A DNA stretch of 64,000 nucleotides, from NCBI RefSeq assembly GCF_002943465.1, contig NZ_PTQY01000007.1, forward strand, positions 124,001-188,000, in the 5' to 3' direction. Positions 8,363 to 17,782 of this stretch are shown piece by piece. The DNA is from Rhodoferax sp. TS-BS-61-7 (lineage in GTDB: Bacteria > Pseudomonadota > Gammaproteobacteria > Burkholderiales > Burkholderiaceae_C). Both the position numbers and the translations under genes were made by a program. Under the pieces are notes generated by a model. The model saw only the letters and a list, made by a program, of their open reading frames with translations. It had not been told where the DNA came from and searched no databases. Each line of letters starts with the position of its first letter. Position 1 is the stretch's first letter.

Positions 8363-9415
8363 CTAGCGGAACGTCTCAAACACTGCGTCCAGCCGCTGCA
8401 CATAGTTCTGGCGCAGTGATGCGTCGATAAAACTGGCGTCAAAGCTGTTGCGTGCCAGCGTGTAGGCATGTTGCGCCGTCAAGCCCAGCGCCGCAAAGGT
8501 CTGGGTGTAGTTCTCGTTCACATAACCGCCAAAGTAGGCCGGGTCGTCGGAGTTGACGGTGGCCATGATGCCGGCGTCCAGCATGGCGCCCAGGTTGTGC
8601 TGCGCCAAGGTGGGGAACACACGCAGCTTGAGGTTGGACAGCGGGCACACGGTCAGTGGCATCTTGTCTTTGGCCAGGCGCTGCATCAGCGCCGCATCGT
8701 GGATGGCCTGCACGCCATGGTCGATGCGCTCCACCTTCAGCACATCCAACGCGCTCCAGATGTAGGCCGGTGGCGCCTCTTCGCCCGCATGCGCCACCAG
8801 GCGGAAGCCCAGCTGTTTGGCGCGCGCATAGACCTTGGCGAACTTCTCGGGCGGGTGGCCCACCTCGCTGGATGCCAGGCCAATGCCCACGATCTTGTCG
8901 CGCAGCGGCAGCGCCTGCTCCAGGCATTCAAAGGCTTCTTCTTCGCTCAGGTGGCGCAAGAAGCACAGGATCAGCGAGGCCGTCATGCCGAACTTGGCCG
9001 GTGCATCGGTGCAGGCGCGGTACAGGCCGTTGATGACCACGTCGGCACTCAGACCATGGCCGGTGTGGGTTTGGGTGTCGAAGAAAATTTCGGTGTGCAA
9101 CACGTTGTCGGCCTGCGCGCGCGAGAGGTAGGCGCAGGTCATGTCGTAGAAGTCCTGTTCGGTCTTCAGCACCATGGTGCCCTCGTGGTAGATGTCCAAA
9201 AACTCTTGCAGGTTGTTGAACACATAGGCGTCGCGCAACGCCTGTTCGCTGGCAAAACGCAGCGGCACGTTGTTGCGTTTGGCCAGTGCAAACATCAGCT
9301 CAGGCTCCAGCGAGCCTTCGATGTGCATATGCAGCTCGGCTTTGGGCATGGCGCGCAGCAGGGCCGGCATACGGTCGGCGGCAACGGGTCGAACGGTGGG
9401 GTGTGTAGCGCTCAT
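8363..9415 (-). CDS. Adenosine/adenine deaminase family protein, adenine deaminase type
   Basis: A 350-residue member of the adenosine deaminase superfamily with PKAELHMHIEGSLEPEL, HAGEE, DHG and NSDDPAYFGGY. The NSDDPAYFGGY block and the EVGHPP loop are those of the adenine deaminase subgroup (yeast Aah1, P. aeruginosa PA0148), rather than adenosine deaminase. I infer adenine to hypoxanthine plus ammonia, which fits the neighbouring purine genes. The start (9415) overlaps the stop of the Rieske gene as TGATG, so the two are translationally coupled. A second in-frame ATG at 9370 (MPALLRAMPKAEL) is possible. Confidence 0.88.
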   Translation of the reverse strand: MSATHPTVRPVAADRMPALLRAMPKAELHMHIEGSLEPELMFALAKRNNVPLRFASEQALRDAYVFNNLQEFLDIYHEGTMVLKTEQDFYDMTCAYLSRAQADNVLHTEIFFDTQTHTGHGLSADVVINGLYRACTDAPAKFGMTASLILCFLRHLSEEEAFECLEQALPLRDKIVGIGLASSEVGHPPEKFAKVYARAKQLGFRLVAHAGEEAPPAYIWSALDVLKVERIDHGVQAIHDAALMQRLAKDKMPLTVCPLSNLKLRVFPTLAQHNLGAMLDAGIMATVNSDDPAYFGGYVNENYTQTFAALGLTAQHAYTLARNSFDASFIDASLRQNYVQRLDAVFETFR

Positions 9416-10410
9416 CAGCAGACTCCAAAAGTAATATTCTGTTGTTTTAAAAAGCGGCGGTAGGCCGAGGAGGCCTTGTCAGCCGCCGTGTGCACTTCGG
9501 CGCGCACATCCAGCGGCAGGCGCTGCGGCCGCTGCGACTCCAGCACCGGCTTGTCTTGCATGAAGATGGTGTGCTGGAAATCTTGCAGCTTGGTGTCAGG
9601 CGAATCAAAGTCCGCCATGGCCAGACGAAACCACACACGGCTGCTCTCGGGGGTGATGGGGCAGATGAACAGGCCAATCGACTCGCGAAAACCCTGCAGC
9701 GCCACACTGGCCGCATCGGGCACCTTGGTCAGCACCGCGGTGTAGGGCGCCAGCACCTCGTAGGTGTATTCCACCTGGGCCGGCGCGGTGGAGTGCACAT
9801 TGCTCTGCGGCTGCCAGGCCTTGCACTGGGTGGCACGCAGGCCGTTTGGCGTGCTCTCCACCGTGTAGTCGTCAATGGCGGTGGCGGCGCGCATGCCCAA
9901 CCAGCCGTCGTGGACAAAGCCAAAGTGCGCCATGTCCAAAAAATTCTCGATGATGCGTGGCGCGCTGGTGGCCACGTCGTAAGAGCCGCAGTTCACGGTG
10001 CGCAGTTGCGCATCGGTTTCAGCGGCAAACGCAGGAATCAGGGCCGGATCGGCATCTGCCTGCAGGCAGACCCAGACCAGGCCATACCGCTCGCAGGCAG
10101 AAAACGTGCGTGCCGTGTGCGTGGCGGGGGGCACAAACTGGGGCAGCGCTGGCACATGCACACACTGCCCGTGCCCATCAAACTGCCAGCCGTGGTACGG
10201 ACACTCCAGCCGGTCGTCACACACGCGCCCCAGGGAGAGCTGGGCACCGCGGTGCGGGCACTGGTCGGCCCAGGCGTGGATCTGGTGGGCGCTGTCGCGC
10301 CACAACACCACGGCCTGGTTCAGCAGGCGTGCGCCCAGCGGGGCCTGCGCCACCGCGCTGGCCAATGCCACGGGGTGCCACAACGAATATTCCTTGGCTG
10401 CCGAATCCAT
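9415..10410 (-). CDS. Rieske non-haem iron oxygenase alpha subunit
   Basis: The 331-residue protein has an N-terminal Rieske [2Fe-2S] domain (CPHRGA and CPYHGW, 17-residue spacing class) and a C-terminal catalytic domain with the iron site ENFLDMAHFGFVH. The tail segment MQDKPVLESQRP resembles the same region of the methylxanthine N-demethylases NdmA/NdmB. It lies between a nucleoside/base ABC transporter and adenine deaminase, so a purine-type substrate (N-demethylation or hydroxylation) is my inference; vanillate-demethylase-like activity cannot be excluded. No reductase partner is adjacent. I chose ATG 10410 with AAGGAA upstream over TTG 10434. Confidence 0.85.
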   Translation of the reverse strand: MDSAAKEYSLWHPVALASAVAQAPLGARLLNQAVVLWRDSAHQIHAWADQCPHRGAQLSLGRVCDDRLECPYHGWQFDGHGQCVHVPALPQFVPPATHTARTFSACERYGLVWVCLQADADPALIPAFAAETDAQLRTVNCGSYDVATSAPRIIENFLDMAHFGFVHDGWLGMRAATAIDDYTVESTPNGLRATQCKAWQPQSNVHSTAPAQVEYTYEVLAPYTAVLTKVPDAASVALQGFRESIGLFICPITPESSRVWFRLAMADFDSPDTKLQDFQHTIFMQDKPVLESQRPQRLPLDVRAEVHTAADKASSAYRRFLKQQNITFGVC

Positions 10411-10437
10411 GCCTGCCGTTCCTTGTTTTGCCAACCA

Positions 10438-10467
10438 ACAAAAAAGGGCCGCTCGTGGGCGGCCCTT
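10438..10467 (-). terminator. Intrinsic terminator after the BMP lipoprotein gene
   Basis: GGGCCGC (10446-10452) and GCGGCCC (10459-10465) form a GC-rich stem. Read on the reverse strand it is followed by TTTTTTG. It ends the ABC transporter transcript and lies just upstream of the Rieske gene. Confidence 0.85.
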
Positions 10468-10485
10468 GATTCATTCCGCCACCAA

Positions 10486-11643
10486 TTACTTGGCGCCGGG
10501 AACCTTGCCTTCCACGCCCTTGACGTAGAAGTTCACGCCCGACAGGAACTTGTCATCGGCGGTTTCGCCGTCTTTCAAGATGTCCTTGCCGGTGTTGTCT
10601 TTCAGAGGGCCTTTCCAGATGGCGAATGTGCCATCAGCCAGACCCTTCTTCACTTCTTCGACCTTGGCCTTGGTTTCGGCAGGCACGTCTTCGGCGATGG
10701 ACACGATGTCAATCGCGCCGTCTTTCACGCCCATCCAGGAGCCTGTGCCGCCCTTCCAGGAGCCATCCAAAGCGGCTTTGGTCGCCTGGATGTAGTAAGG
10801 ACCCCAATTGATGATGGCGGAAGCCAGGTGGGCCTTGGGGCCGTAGGCGGTCATGTCGGAATCCCAACCGAAGGCGCGTTTGCCCTTGGCTTCGGCCGTC
10901 TTCAAGACCGCAGGCGAGTCGGTGTTCTGGAACAGAACGTCAGCGCCGCCGTTGATCAGCGACGTAGCGGCTTCGGTTTCCTTTGGGGGATCAAACCAGC
11001 CGTTCACCCACACCACCTTGGTCTTGACCTTGGGGTTGCTGCTCTGGGCGCCCAGGGTGAAGCTGTTGATGTTGCGGATCACTTCAGGAATTGGGATGGA
11101 AGCCACCACGCCCAGCGTGTTGGTCTTGGTCATCTTGCCAGCGATCACACCTGCCATGTACGCGCCTTCGTAGGTGCGGCTGTCGTAGGTGCGCATGTTT
11201 TCGGCTTGTTTGTAGCCGGTGGCGTGCTCAAACTTCACGTCCTTGAATTCGGGCGCAACCTTGAGCATGGGTTCCATGTAACCGAAGGTGGTGCCGAAGA
11301 TCAGCTTGTTGCCGCTGCTGGCCATTTCGCGGATCACGCGCTCGGCGTCAGCAGACTCGGGCACGTTTTCCACAAAGGAGGTGACGATCTTGTCGCCGAA
11401 TTCTTTTTCCAGCGCCTTGCGACCGTTGTCGTGGGCGAAGGTCCAGCCACCGTCGCCCACAGGGCCGACGTAGGCAAACGCAATTTTCAGGGGTTCTGGC
11501 TTGGGCGCAGGGGCCGATGCAGCAGGTGCTGGTGCAGGCGCAGGAGCCGGCTCTTCCTTCTTGCCGCAACCCATCAGGGCCGCGCTCGCCACAGCGGTCA
11601 GGGCCGCTATTTTGAGCAGTGAACGTTTTTGCAAATCTGTCAT
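10486..11643 (-). CDS. BMP-family lipoprotein, nucleoside/purine ABC transporter substrate-binding protein
   Basis: A 385-residue lipoprotein: MTDLQKRSLLKIAALTAVAS then lipobox ALMGC, an Ala/Pro-rich linker (EPAPAPAPAPAASAPAP) and a BMP/PnrA domain (IAFAYVGPVGDGGWTFAHD). BMP proteins bind nucleosides or related bases for ABC import. The ATG at 11643 follows AAAGGAAG. The two permeases and the ATPase are encoded upstream on the same strand in the order ATPase, permease, permease, binding protein. The proteins and their purine neighbours suggest uptake of purine nucleosides or bases. Confidence 0.92.
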   Translation of the reverse strand: MTDLQKRSLLKIAALTAVASAALMGCGKKEEPAPAPAPAPAASAPAPKPEPLKIAFAYVGPVGDGGWTFAHDNGRKALEKEFGDKIVTSFVENVPESADAERVIREMASSGNKLIFGTTFGYMEPMLKVAPEFKDVKFEHATGYKQAENMRTYDSRTYEGAYMAGVIAGKMTKTNTLGVVASIPIPEVIRNINSFTLGAQSSNPKVKTKVVWVNGWFDPPKETEAATSLINGGADVLFQNTDSPAVLKTAEAKGKRAFGWDSDMTAYGPKAHLASAIINWGPYYIQATKAALDGSWKGGTGSWMGVKDGAIDIVSIAEDVPAETKAKVEEVKKGLADGTFAIWKGPLKDNTGKDILKDGETADDKFLSGVNFYVKGVEGKVPGAK

Positions 11644-11689
11644 GTCACTTCCTTTAAAAAAACGAGAGAAAACCGAAACGATCGAAAAA

Positions 11690-12610
11690 TCAGGAGCCCG
11701 GATAGAACGGCTTGCCAATGGAAGCTGGCATGTTAATCCGAATCCAGCGTGGATTGCGCGAGATCAGCGCCAGCACCACGATGGTCGCCACATAGGGCAG
11801 CATGGTGAGGAACTGGCTGGGCACCTCCACCCCAATGCCCTGCAAATGGAACTGCAGCATGGTCACGCCACCAAACAGGTAAGCCCCAAGCAACACACGT
11901 GCCGGGCGCCAGGTGGCAAAGGTGGTGAGGGCCAGCGCAATCCAGCCCTTGCCTGCCACCATGCCCTCCACCCACAGCGGGGTATAGATGACGGAGATGT
12001 ACGCCCCGGCCAGGCCACACAGCGCCCCGCCCACCACCACTGCAGCCAAGCGGATGCCACGCACCGGGTAACCCAAGGCGTGGGCCGACTCAGGGCTTTC
12101 GCCCACGCTGCGCAAAATCAGGCCGGCCCGGGTGCGGTACAAAAACCAGATCAGGGCCAAGGCAAACAACACCGTGAGGTAGACCATGGGGTGGTGGCGG
12201 AACAGGGCCGGCCCCACAAAAGGAATGTCTGCCAGGCCGGGGATGGCGAAATTCGGGCGTTCAGGCATCTTTTCCTGCACATACGAGATTCCGGCAAACG
12301 CCGAGAAACCCGCCCCAAACAGGCTCAGCGCCAGACCGGTGGCGTACTGGTTGGTGTTGAGCCAGATGACCAACACGCCAAAGATGGCCGCCATGCCAGC
12401 GCCGGCGGCCATGCCGGCGGCAAAACCGGCCACGTCGCTGCCGGTGTGCACCACCGCGGCAAAACCGGCAATGGCGGCGCACAGCATCATGCCCTCGGCG
12501 CCCAGGTTCACGATGCCGGCTTTTTCGTTGATCAACAGGCCCAGCGAAGCAATCGCCAGCACGGTGCCCGCATTCAGGGTGGCTGCGATGAGCAGTGCGT
12601 AGGAATCCAT
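11690..12610 (-). CDS. ABC transporter permease (nucleoside type), second permease
   Basis: A 306-residue inner-membrane protein with about eight to nine hydrophobic helices. The block INEKAGIVNLGAEGMMLCAA carries the N-x-G-A-E-G-x-M motif of the BMP-associated permeases (YufQ/NupC-like, branched-chain amino-acid permease superfamily). Its ATG at 12610 overlaps the TAA of the preceding permease as TAATG, so the two permeases are made together and should form a heterodimeric channel. It is 47 bases from the start of the binding protein gene. Confidence 0.92.
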   Translation of the reverse strand: MDSYALLIAATLNAGTVLAIASLGLLINEKAGIVNLGAEGMMLCAAIAGFAAVVHTGSDVAGFAAGMAAGAGMAAIFGVLVIWLNTNQYATGLALSLFGAGFSAFAGISYVQEKMPERPNFAIPGLADIPFVGPALFRHHPMVYLTVLFALALIWFLYRTRAGLILRSVGESPESAHALGYPVRGIRLAAVVVGGALCGLAGAYISVIYTPLWVEGMVAGKGWIALALTTFATWRPARVLLGAYLFGGVTMLQFHLQGIGVEVPSQFLTMLPYVATIVVLALISRNPRWIRINMPASIGKPFYPGS

Positions 12611-13701
12611 TATTTTTTACCTCCTGCAGCGGCGGACTTGACCCACTTGAGGCGGTAGTTGACCAGCGTGTCACAGGCCAGCAGGCTGAACAGCAGCAGG
12701 CCTTGGAACACTCCGGTCAGTGACTTGGGCAGGCCCAGGCGGGACTGCGCGAGCTCGCCACCGATGTAGAACATGCTCATCAGCAAGGCCGAAAACACCA
12801 TGCCCACCGGGTGCAGGCGCCCCACATAGGCCACGATGATGGCGGCAAACCCGTAACCCGCAGGTACATAGGGCGTGAGCTGGCCGATGGGCCCTGCCAC
12901 CTCCAGCGCGCCAGCCAGCCCGGCCATGCCACCCGAGACCAGCAGCGCAGTCCACAAGGCGCGGCGCGACGAAAAGCCGGCGTAGCGGGACGCCGCAGGT
13001 GCCAAACCGCCCACCTGCTGGGCAAAACCGGCTCGGGTGCGGAACAAAAATATCCAGACCCCAGCCACACCCACCAGAGCGAACAGCACGCCAATGCTCA
13101 TGCGCGAGCCGTCAAACAGACGCGGAATACGCGTCGCCGCCTCAAAGGTTTTGGTCTGCGGAAAGTTGTAACCCAGCGGGTCTTTCCAGGGGCCATAGAC
13201 CAGGTAGCCCAGCACCTGCACCGCCACATACACCAGCATCAGGCTGACCAAAATTTCATTGGCGTTGAACTTGTCACGCAGAAAGGCGGTGAGTCCGGCC
13301 CACACCATGCCACCGGCAATACCCGCCAGCACGATGGGCACCACAATCCAGCCGCCCGTGGTCTTTTCGGCCAGCAAGGCCATGCCGCTGGCAGCCACCG
13401 CACCCAGGATGTACTGGCCTTCGGCGCCAATGTTCCACACATTGGAGCGAAAACACACTGCCAACCCCAGCGCAATCAGCAACAGCGGCGTGGCCTTGAC
13501 CACCAGCTCACCCAGCGCATAACCGCTTTTGATGGGCTCCCAAAAAAACACCAGCAGGCCGCGCACCGGGTCTTTGCCCAGCAGCGCAAACAGAATGACC
13601 CCAATGATGACGGTCACCAGCAGCGCCAGCAGCGGCGAGCCATAACTCCAGGCCCGGGACGGCTGGGGCCGCGCTTCGAGTTTGAGTCCGGACTTAGCCA
13701 T
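12610..13701 (-). CDS. ABC transporter permease (nucleoside type), first permease
   Basis: A 363-residue permease (YufP/NupB-like) with a charged N-terminus, then about nine to ten helices. NVWNIGAEGQYILGA is the conserved N-I-G-A-E-G loop that contacts the ATPase. The ATG at 13701 (MAKSGLKLEARP) lies inside the end of the ATPase gene (stop at 13694-13696), an eight-base overlap, with GAGGTGG upstream as ribosome-binding site. It pairs with the permease encoded immediately downstream. Confidence 0.92.
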   Translation of the reverse strand: MAKSGLKLEARPQPSRAWSYGSPLLALLVTVIIGVILFALLGKDPVRGLLVFFWEPIKSGYALGELVVKATPLLLIALGLAVCFRSNVWNIGAEGQYILGAVAASGMALLAEKTTGGWIVVPIVLAGIAGGMVWAGLTAFLRDKFNANEILVSLMLVYVAVQVLGYLVYGPWKDPLGYNFPQTKTFEAATRIPRLFDGSRMSIGVLFALVGVAGVWIFLFRTRAGFAQQVGGLAPAASRYAGFSSRRALWTALLVSGGMAGLAGALEVAGPIGQLTPYVPAGYGFAAIIVAYVGRLHPVGMVFSALLMSMFYIGGELAQSRLGLPKSLTGVFQGLLLFSLLACDTLVNYRLKWVKSAAAGGKK

Positions 13702-15271
13702 GGGCCACCTCTGCACGCGCTGCGGGCGCAGCGCCCTCCCACAAACCACTCATCCACTCTCCAATCTTTTCCACCGTGGCCTCGGCCACTGGTACTGAGG
13801 GCGACAACTTGCCGCGTGCAATCACATGCAGGCGGTCGCTCACTTCAAACAATTCGTCCAGCTCTTCGCTGACCACCAACACGGCACAGCCCGCGTCGCG
13901 CAGCGCGAGGATGGCACCGCGAATCTGCGCCGCCGCCCCCACGTCCACGCCCCAGGTGGGCTGGGACACGATGAACAGCTTGGGCGCTGCGTCGATCTCG
14001 CGGCCGACAATGAACTTTTGCAGATTGCCACCCGACAACGAACGCGCGGCGGCCGTGGGGCCGTTGGCCTTGACGTTAAAAGCTTTGATGATGCGGGCCG
14101 CGTGGGCCTCCAGCTGGCGCACCTTGATCCAGCCGCCCGCAAAACGTGGCGCGGTGATGGATTCGGTGCGCGTGAGCAGCAGGTTGTGCGCCAGGCTCAG
14201 CGTGGGCACGGCACCGCGGCCCAGGCGTTCTTCGGGCACAAAGTGCAGGCCCAGCTTGCGCCGCCCGCCGGGGTGCAGGGCCGACACATCGGTCTGCCCC
14301 ATGCGCACTGTGCCCTTGGGCGCGCGGCAGTCTTCACCTGACAGCGCGTAGAGCAATTCTTTCTGGCCATTGCCCGACACACCGGCAATGCCCACCACCT
14401 CGCCCCCGTGCACGGTGAGCGAAATGCCATTCAGGTCCACGCCAAACTGATCCTCGCGTGCCAGACTCAGATGGCTGACGGTCAGCACTGGCAAGCCGGC
14501 TTGCTGCGGGCGGTGCTCCAGCTGCGGCGGTTCGGCGCCAATCATCAAGCGAGAGAGGGACGCGTTGGATTCTTCGGCCGGGTTGCACACCCCGGTGACC
14601 TTGCCGCCACGCAGCACGGTGCAAGCGTTGCACAGCTCGCGAATCTCGTGCAGCTTGTGGCTGATATACAGAATGCTGCAGCCCTGCGAGGCCAGCTTCT
14701 TCAGCACCACAAACAGCTTTTCTACCGCCTGCGGCGTCAGCACCGAGGTGGGCTCGTCCAGGATCAGCAGCTGAGGATTGGTCAGCAGGGCGCGGATGAT
14801 TTCCACGCGCTGCATCTCGCCCACGCTCAGCGTGTGCACCGGGCGGCTGGGGTCAATGTCCAGCCCGTATTCGGCCGCCTTGGCGGTGATGCTGGCCGTC
14901 ACCTGCTCCAGGCTTTGCGCCTTGTCCAGGCCCAGCCACACGTTTTCGGCCACGGTGATGGTGTCAAACAGGTTGAAGTGCTGAAACACCATGCTGATGC
15001 CCAGCGCCCGCGCTTCTTTCGGGTTGCGGATGTTCACCGGCTTGCCGTTGAACAGCACCTGGCCGGCATCGGGCTTGATGGAGCCATAGATGATCTTCAT
15101 CAGCGTGGACTTGCCGGCGCCGTTTTCACCCAGCACTGCGTGGGTCTGGCCAGGCAACACGGTGAGCGAGACGTCGCTGTTGGCAATCACACCGGGGTAG
15201 GCCTTGGTGATGCCGGTGAGCTGGAGCCGTGGGACAGAGGAATGAGGAGAGTCTGGTGCGGGGGTTGCCAT
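13694..15271 (-). CDS. ABC transporter ATP-binding protein, two nucleotide-binding domains (nucleoside type)
   Basis: A 525-residue ATPase with two fused ABC domains, the YufO/NupA arrangement. The first has Walker A GENGAGKS, signature LSVGEMQRVEI and Walker B LLILDEPTSVLTP. The second has SGNGQKELLYALSG in place of a normal Walker A and signature LSGGNLQKF, the usual degenerate second half of this family. It is the first gene of a four-gene transporter operon and is 13 bases from the end of the LysR gene upstream on the same strand, so the regulator may be co-transcribed with its transporter. Confidence 0.93.
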   Translation of the reverse strand: MATPAPDSPHSSVPRLQLTGITKAYPGVIANSDVSLTVLPGQTHAVLGENGAGKSTLMKIIYGSIKPDAGQVLFNGKPVNIRNPKEARALGISMVFQHFNLFDTITVAENVWLGLDKAQSLEQVTASITAKAAEYGLDIDPSRPVHTLSVGEMQRVEIIRALLTNPQLLILDEPTSVLTPQAVEKLFVVLKKLASQGCSILYISHKLHEIRELCNACTVLRGGKVTGVCNPAEESNASLSRLMIGAEPPQLEHRPQQAGLPVLTVSHLSLAREDQFGVDLNGISLTVHGGEVVGIAGVSGNGQKELLYALSGEDCRAPKGTVRMGQTDVSALHPGGRRKLGLHFVPEERLGRGAVPTLSLAHNLLLTRTESITAPRFAGGWIKVRQLEAHAARIIKAFNVKANGPTAAARSLSGGNLQKFIVGREIDAAPKLFIVSQPTWGVDVGAAAQIRGAILALRDAGCAVLVVSEELDELFEVSDRLHVIARGKLSPSVPVAEATVEKIGEWMSGLWEGAAPAARAEVAHG

Positions 15272-15284
15272 GGGTGCGTGTCTC

Positions 15285-16217
15285 TTATTCTTTTCGGAGT
15301 TCGGCCGCCACCGACTTGATGCGCTCGCGCAACCACTTGTTGGAGGCGCTGGTATGGGTGCGGGCGTGCCAAAGCTGGTAATACATCATGCGGGGGAACT
15401 CCACAGGGCAAGGCAGTATTTTGACGGGCAGTGTGTCCACAAACCGTTCGCAGTACTGTCTGCCGGTGGTGAGCACCAGCAAGGTTGATGCCACCATGCC
15501 CGGAATCAGCCCGAAATGCGGGCAACGCGCCACGATATGGCGCTGCAGGCCCAGGCCGGTCAGGTGGTCGTCGATCACCCCCTTGGCGCCGGGGTGGGTG
15601 GCGCCGGGCGCAATGTGCTCGGCCTCCAGCCACGAGGCCTGGTCCCAGCCACGGCGCACCGCGGGGTGTTTTTTGGACACCAGGCACACCACCTCATCGC
15701 CAAACAGGCGGCCCAGGTGCAGGTCGTCGGGCGGTTGCGGCCAGTTGCCAATCACCACGTCAATGTCGCCCTGGGCCAGCAGCGTGCGGTAGTCGCTGGC
15801 GCCAGACAGGGGGTGAATCTCAATCTCGGCCATGGGCGCATGCGACTTGATCTGCGCCACCAGCTGGGGCAAAAACAGCGGGTCCAGGTAATCGCTGGCG
15901 GCCAGGCGGAAGGTGTTGCGTGCGGTGGCGGGCTCAAAACCGCGCGCGTCGGAGAACAGCATCTCGGCGGCACGCAATATGCTGGCACTGGGCTCCAGCA
16001 TGCGCAGCGCCGTCTCGGTAGGCACCATGCCCGAGCCGGAACGCACCAAAAGTGGGTCACCGGCGAAGTCGCGCAGGCGCTTCAGCGACGCGCTCACCGC
16101 CGGCTGGTGCATGCCCAGTCGGATGGCGGCTTTGGAAACGCTGCGCTCGGTTAACACGGTATGAAGGACCCTGATCAGATGAAGGTCTATCTTGTCGAAA
16201 AGGGATTGGTCTCTCAT
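15285..16217 (-). CDS. LysR-family transcriptional regulator (probable xdh/purine regulator)
   Basis: A 310-residue LysR regulator: N-terminal winged helix-turn-helix (SVSKAAIRLGMHQPAVSASLKRLRD) and a C-terminal ligand-binding domain of two alpha/beta lobes. The ATG at 16217 gives MRDQSLFDKIDLHLIRVLHT; a longer frame to 16310 would run into the promoter region. It is divergent from xdhA across 86 bases and is followed by the ABC transporter operon, the usual LysR arrangement for control of the divergent target. The effector is probably a purine or its breakdown product, by inference only. Confidence 0.88.
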   Translation of the reverse strand: MRDQSLFDKIDLHLIRVLHTVLTERSVSKAAIRLGMHQPAVSASLKRLRDFAGDPLLVRSGSGMVPTETALRMLEPSASILRAAEMLFSDARGFEPATARNTFRLAASDYLDPLFLPQLVAQIKSHAPMAEIEIHPLSGASDYRTLLAQGDIDVVIGNWPQPPDDLHLGRLFGDEVVCLVSKKHPAVRRGWDQASWLEAEHIAPGATHPGAKGVIDDHLTGLGLQRHIVARCPHFGLIPGMVASTLLVLTTGRQYCERFVDTLPVKILPCPVEFPRMMYYQLWHARTHTSASNKWLRERIKSVAAELRKE

Positions 16218-16236
16218 ACAGGCGTGTAAATTGGTG

Positions 16237-16256
16237 CCATATGCTAATGCGTATGG
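16237..16256. promoter_or_regulatory. Candidate LysR operator between the regulator and xdhA
   Basis: A short dyad, CCATA (16237-16241) and TATGG (16252-16256), is separated by ten bases in the 86-base divergent gap. Size and place fit a LysR-type site, though the spacing is one base off the classic T-N11-A. No clear -35/-10 pair was found. Confidence 0.4.
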
Positions 16257-16303
16257 GAGCCATGCCCCTCCCGACTTACCCTCCCGCACGAGGAACCCAT
16301 TCC

Positions 16304-17778
<1,475 letters not shown>

Positions 17779-17782
<4 letters not shown>

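Noticed and set aside
9490..11622. A 710-codon open frame on the forward strand opposite the Rieske and BMP genes
   Set aside because: It is antisense to two well-supported genes, has no recognisable domain and shows the Gly/His/Gln-rich composition of a GC-driven shadow frame.
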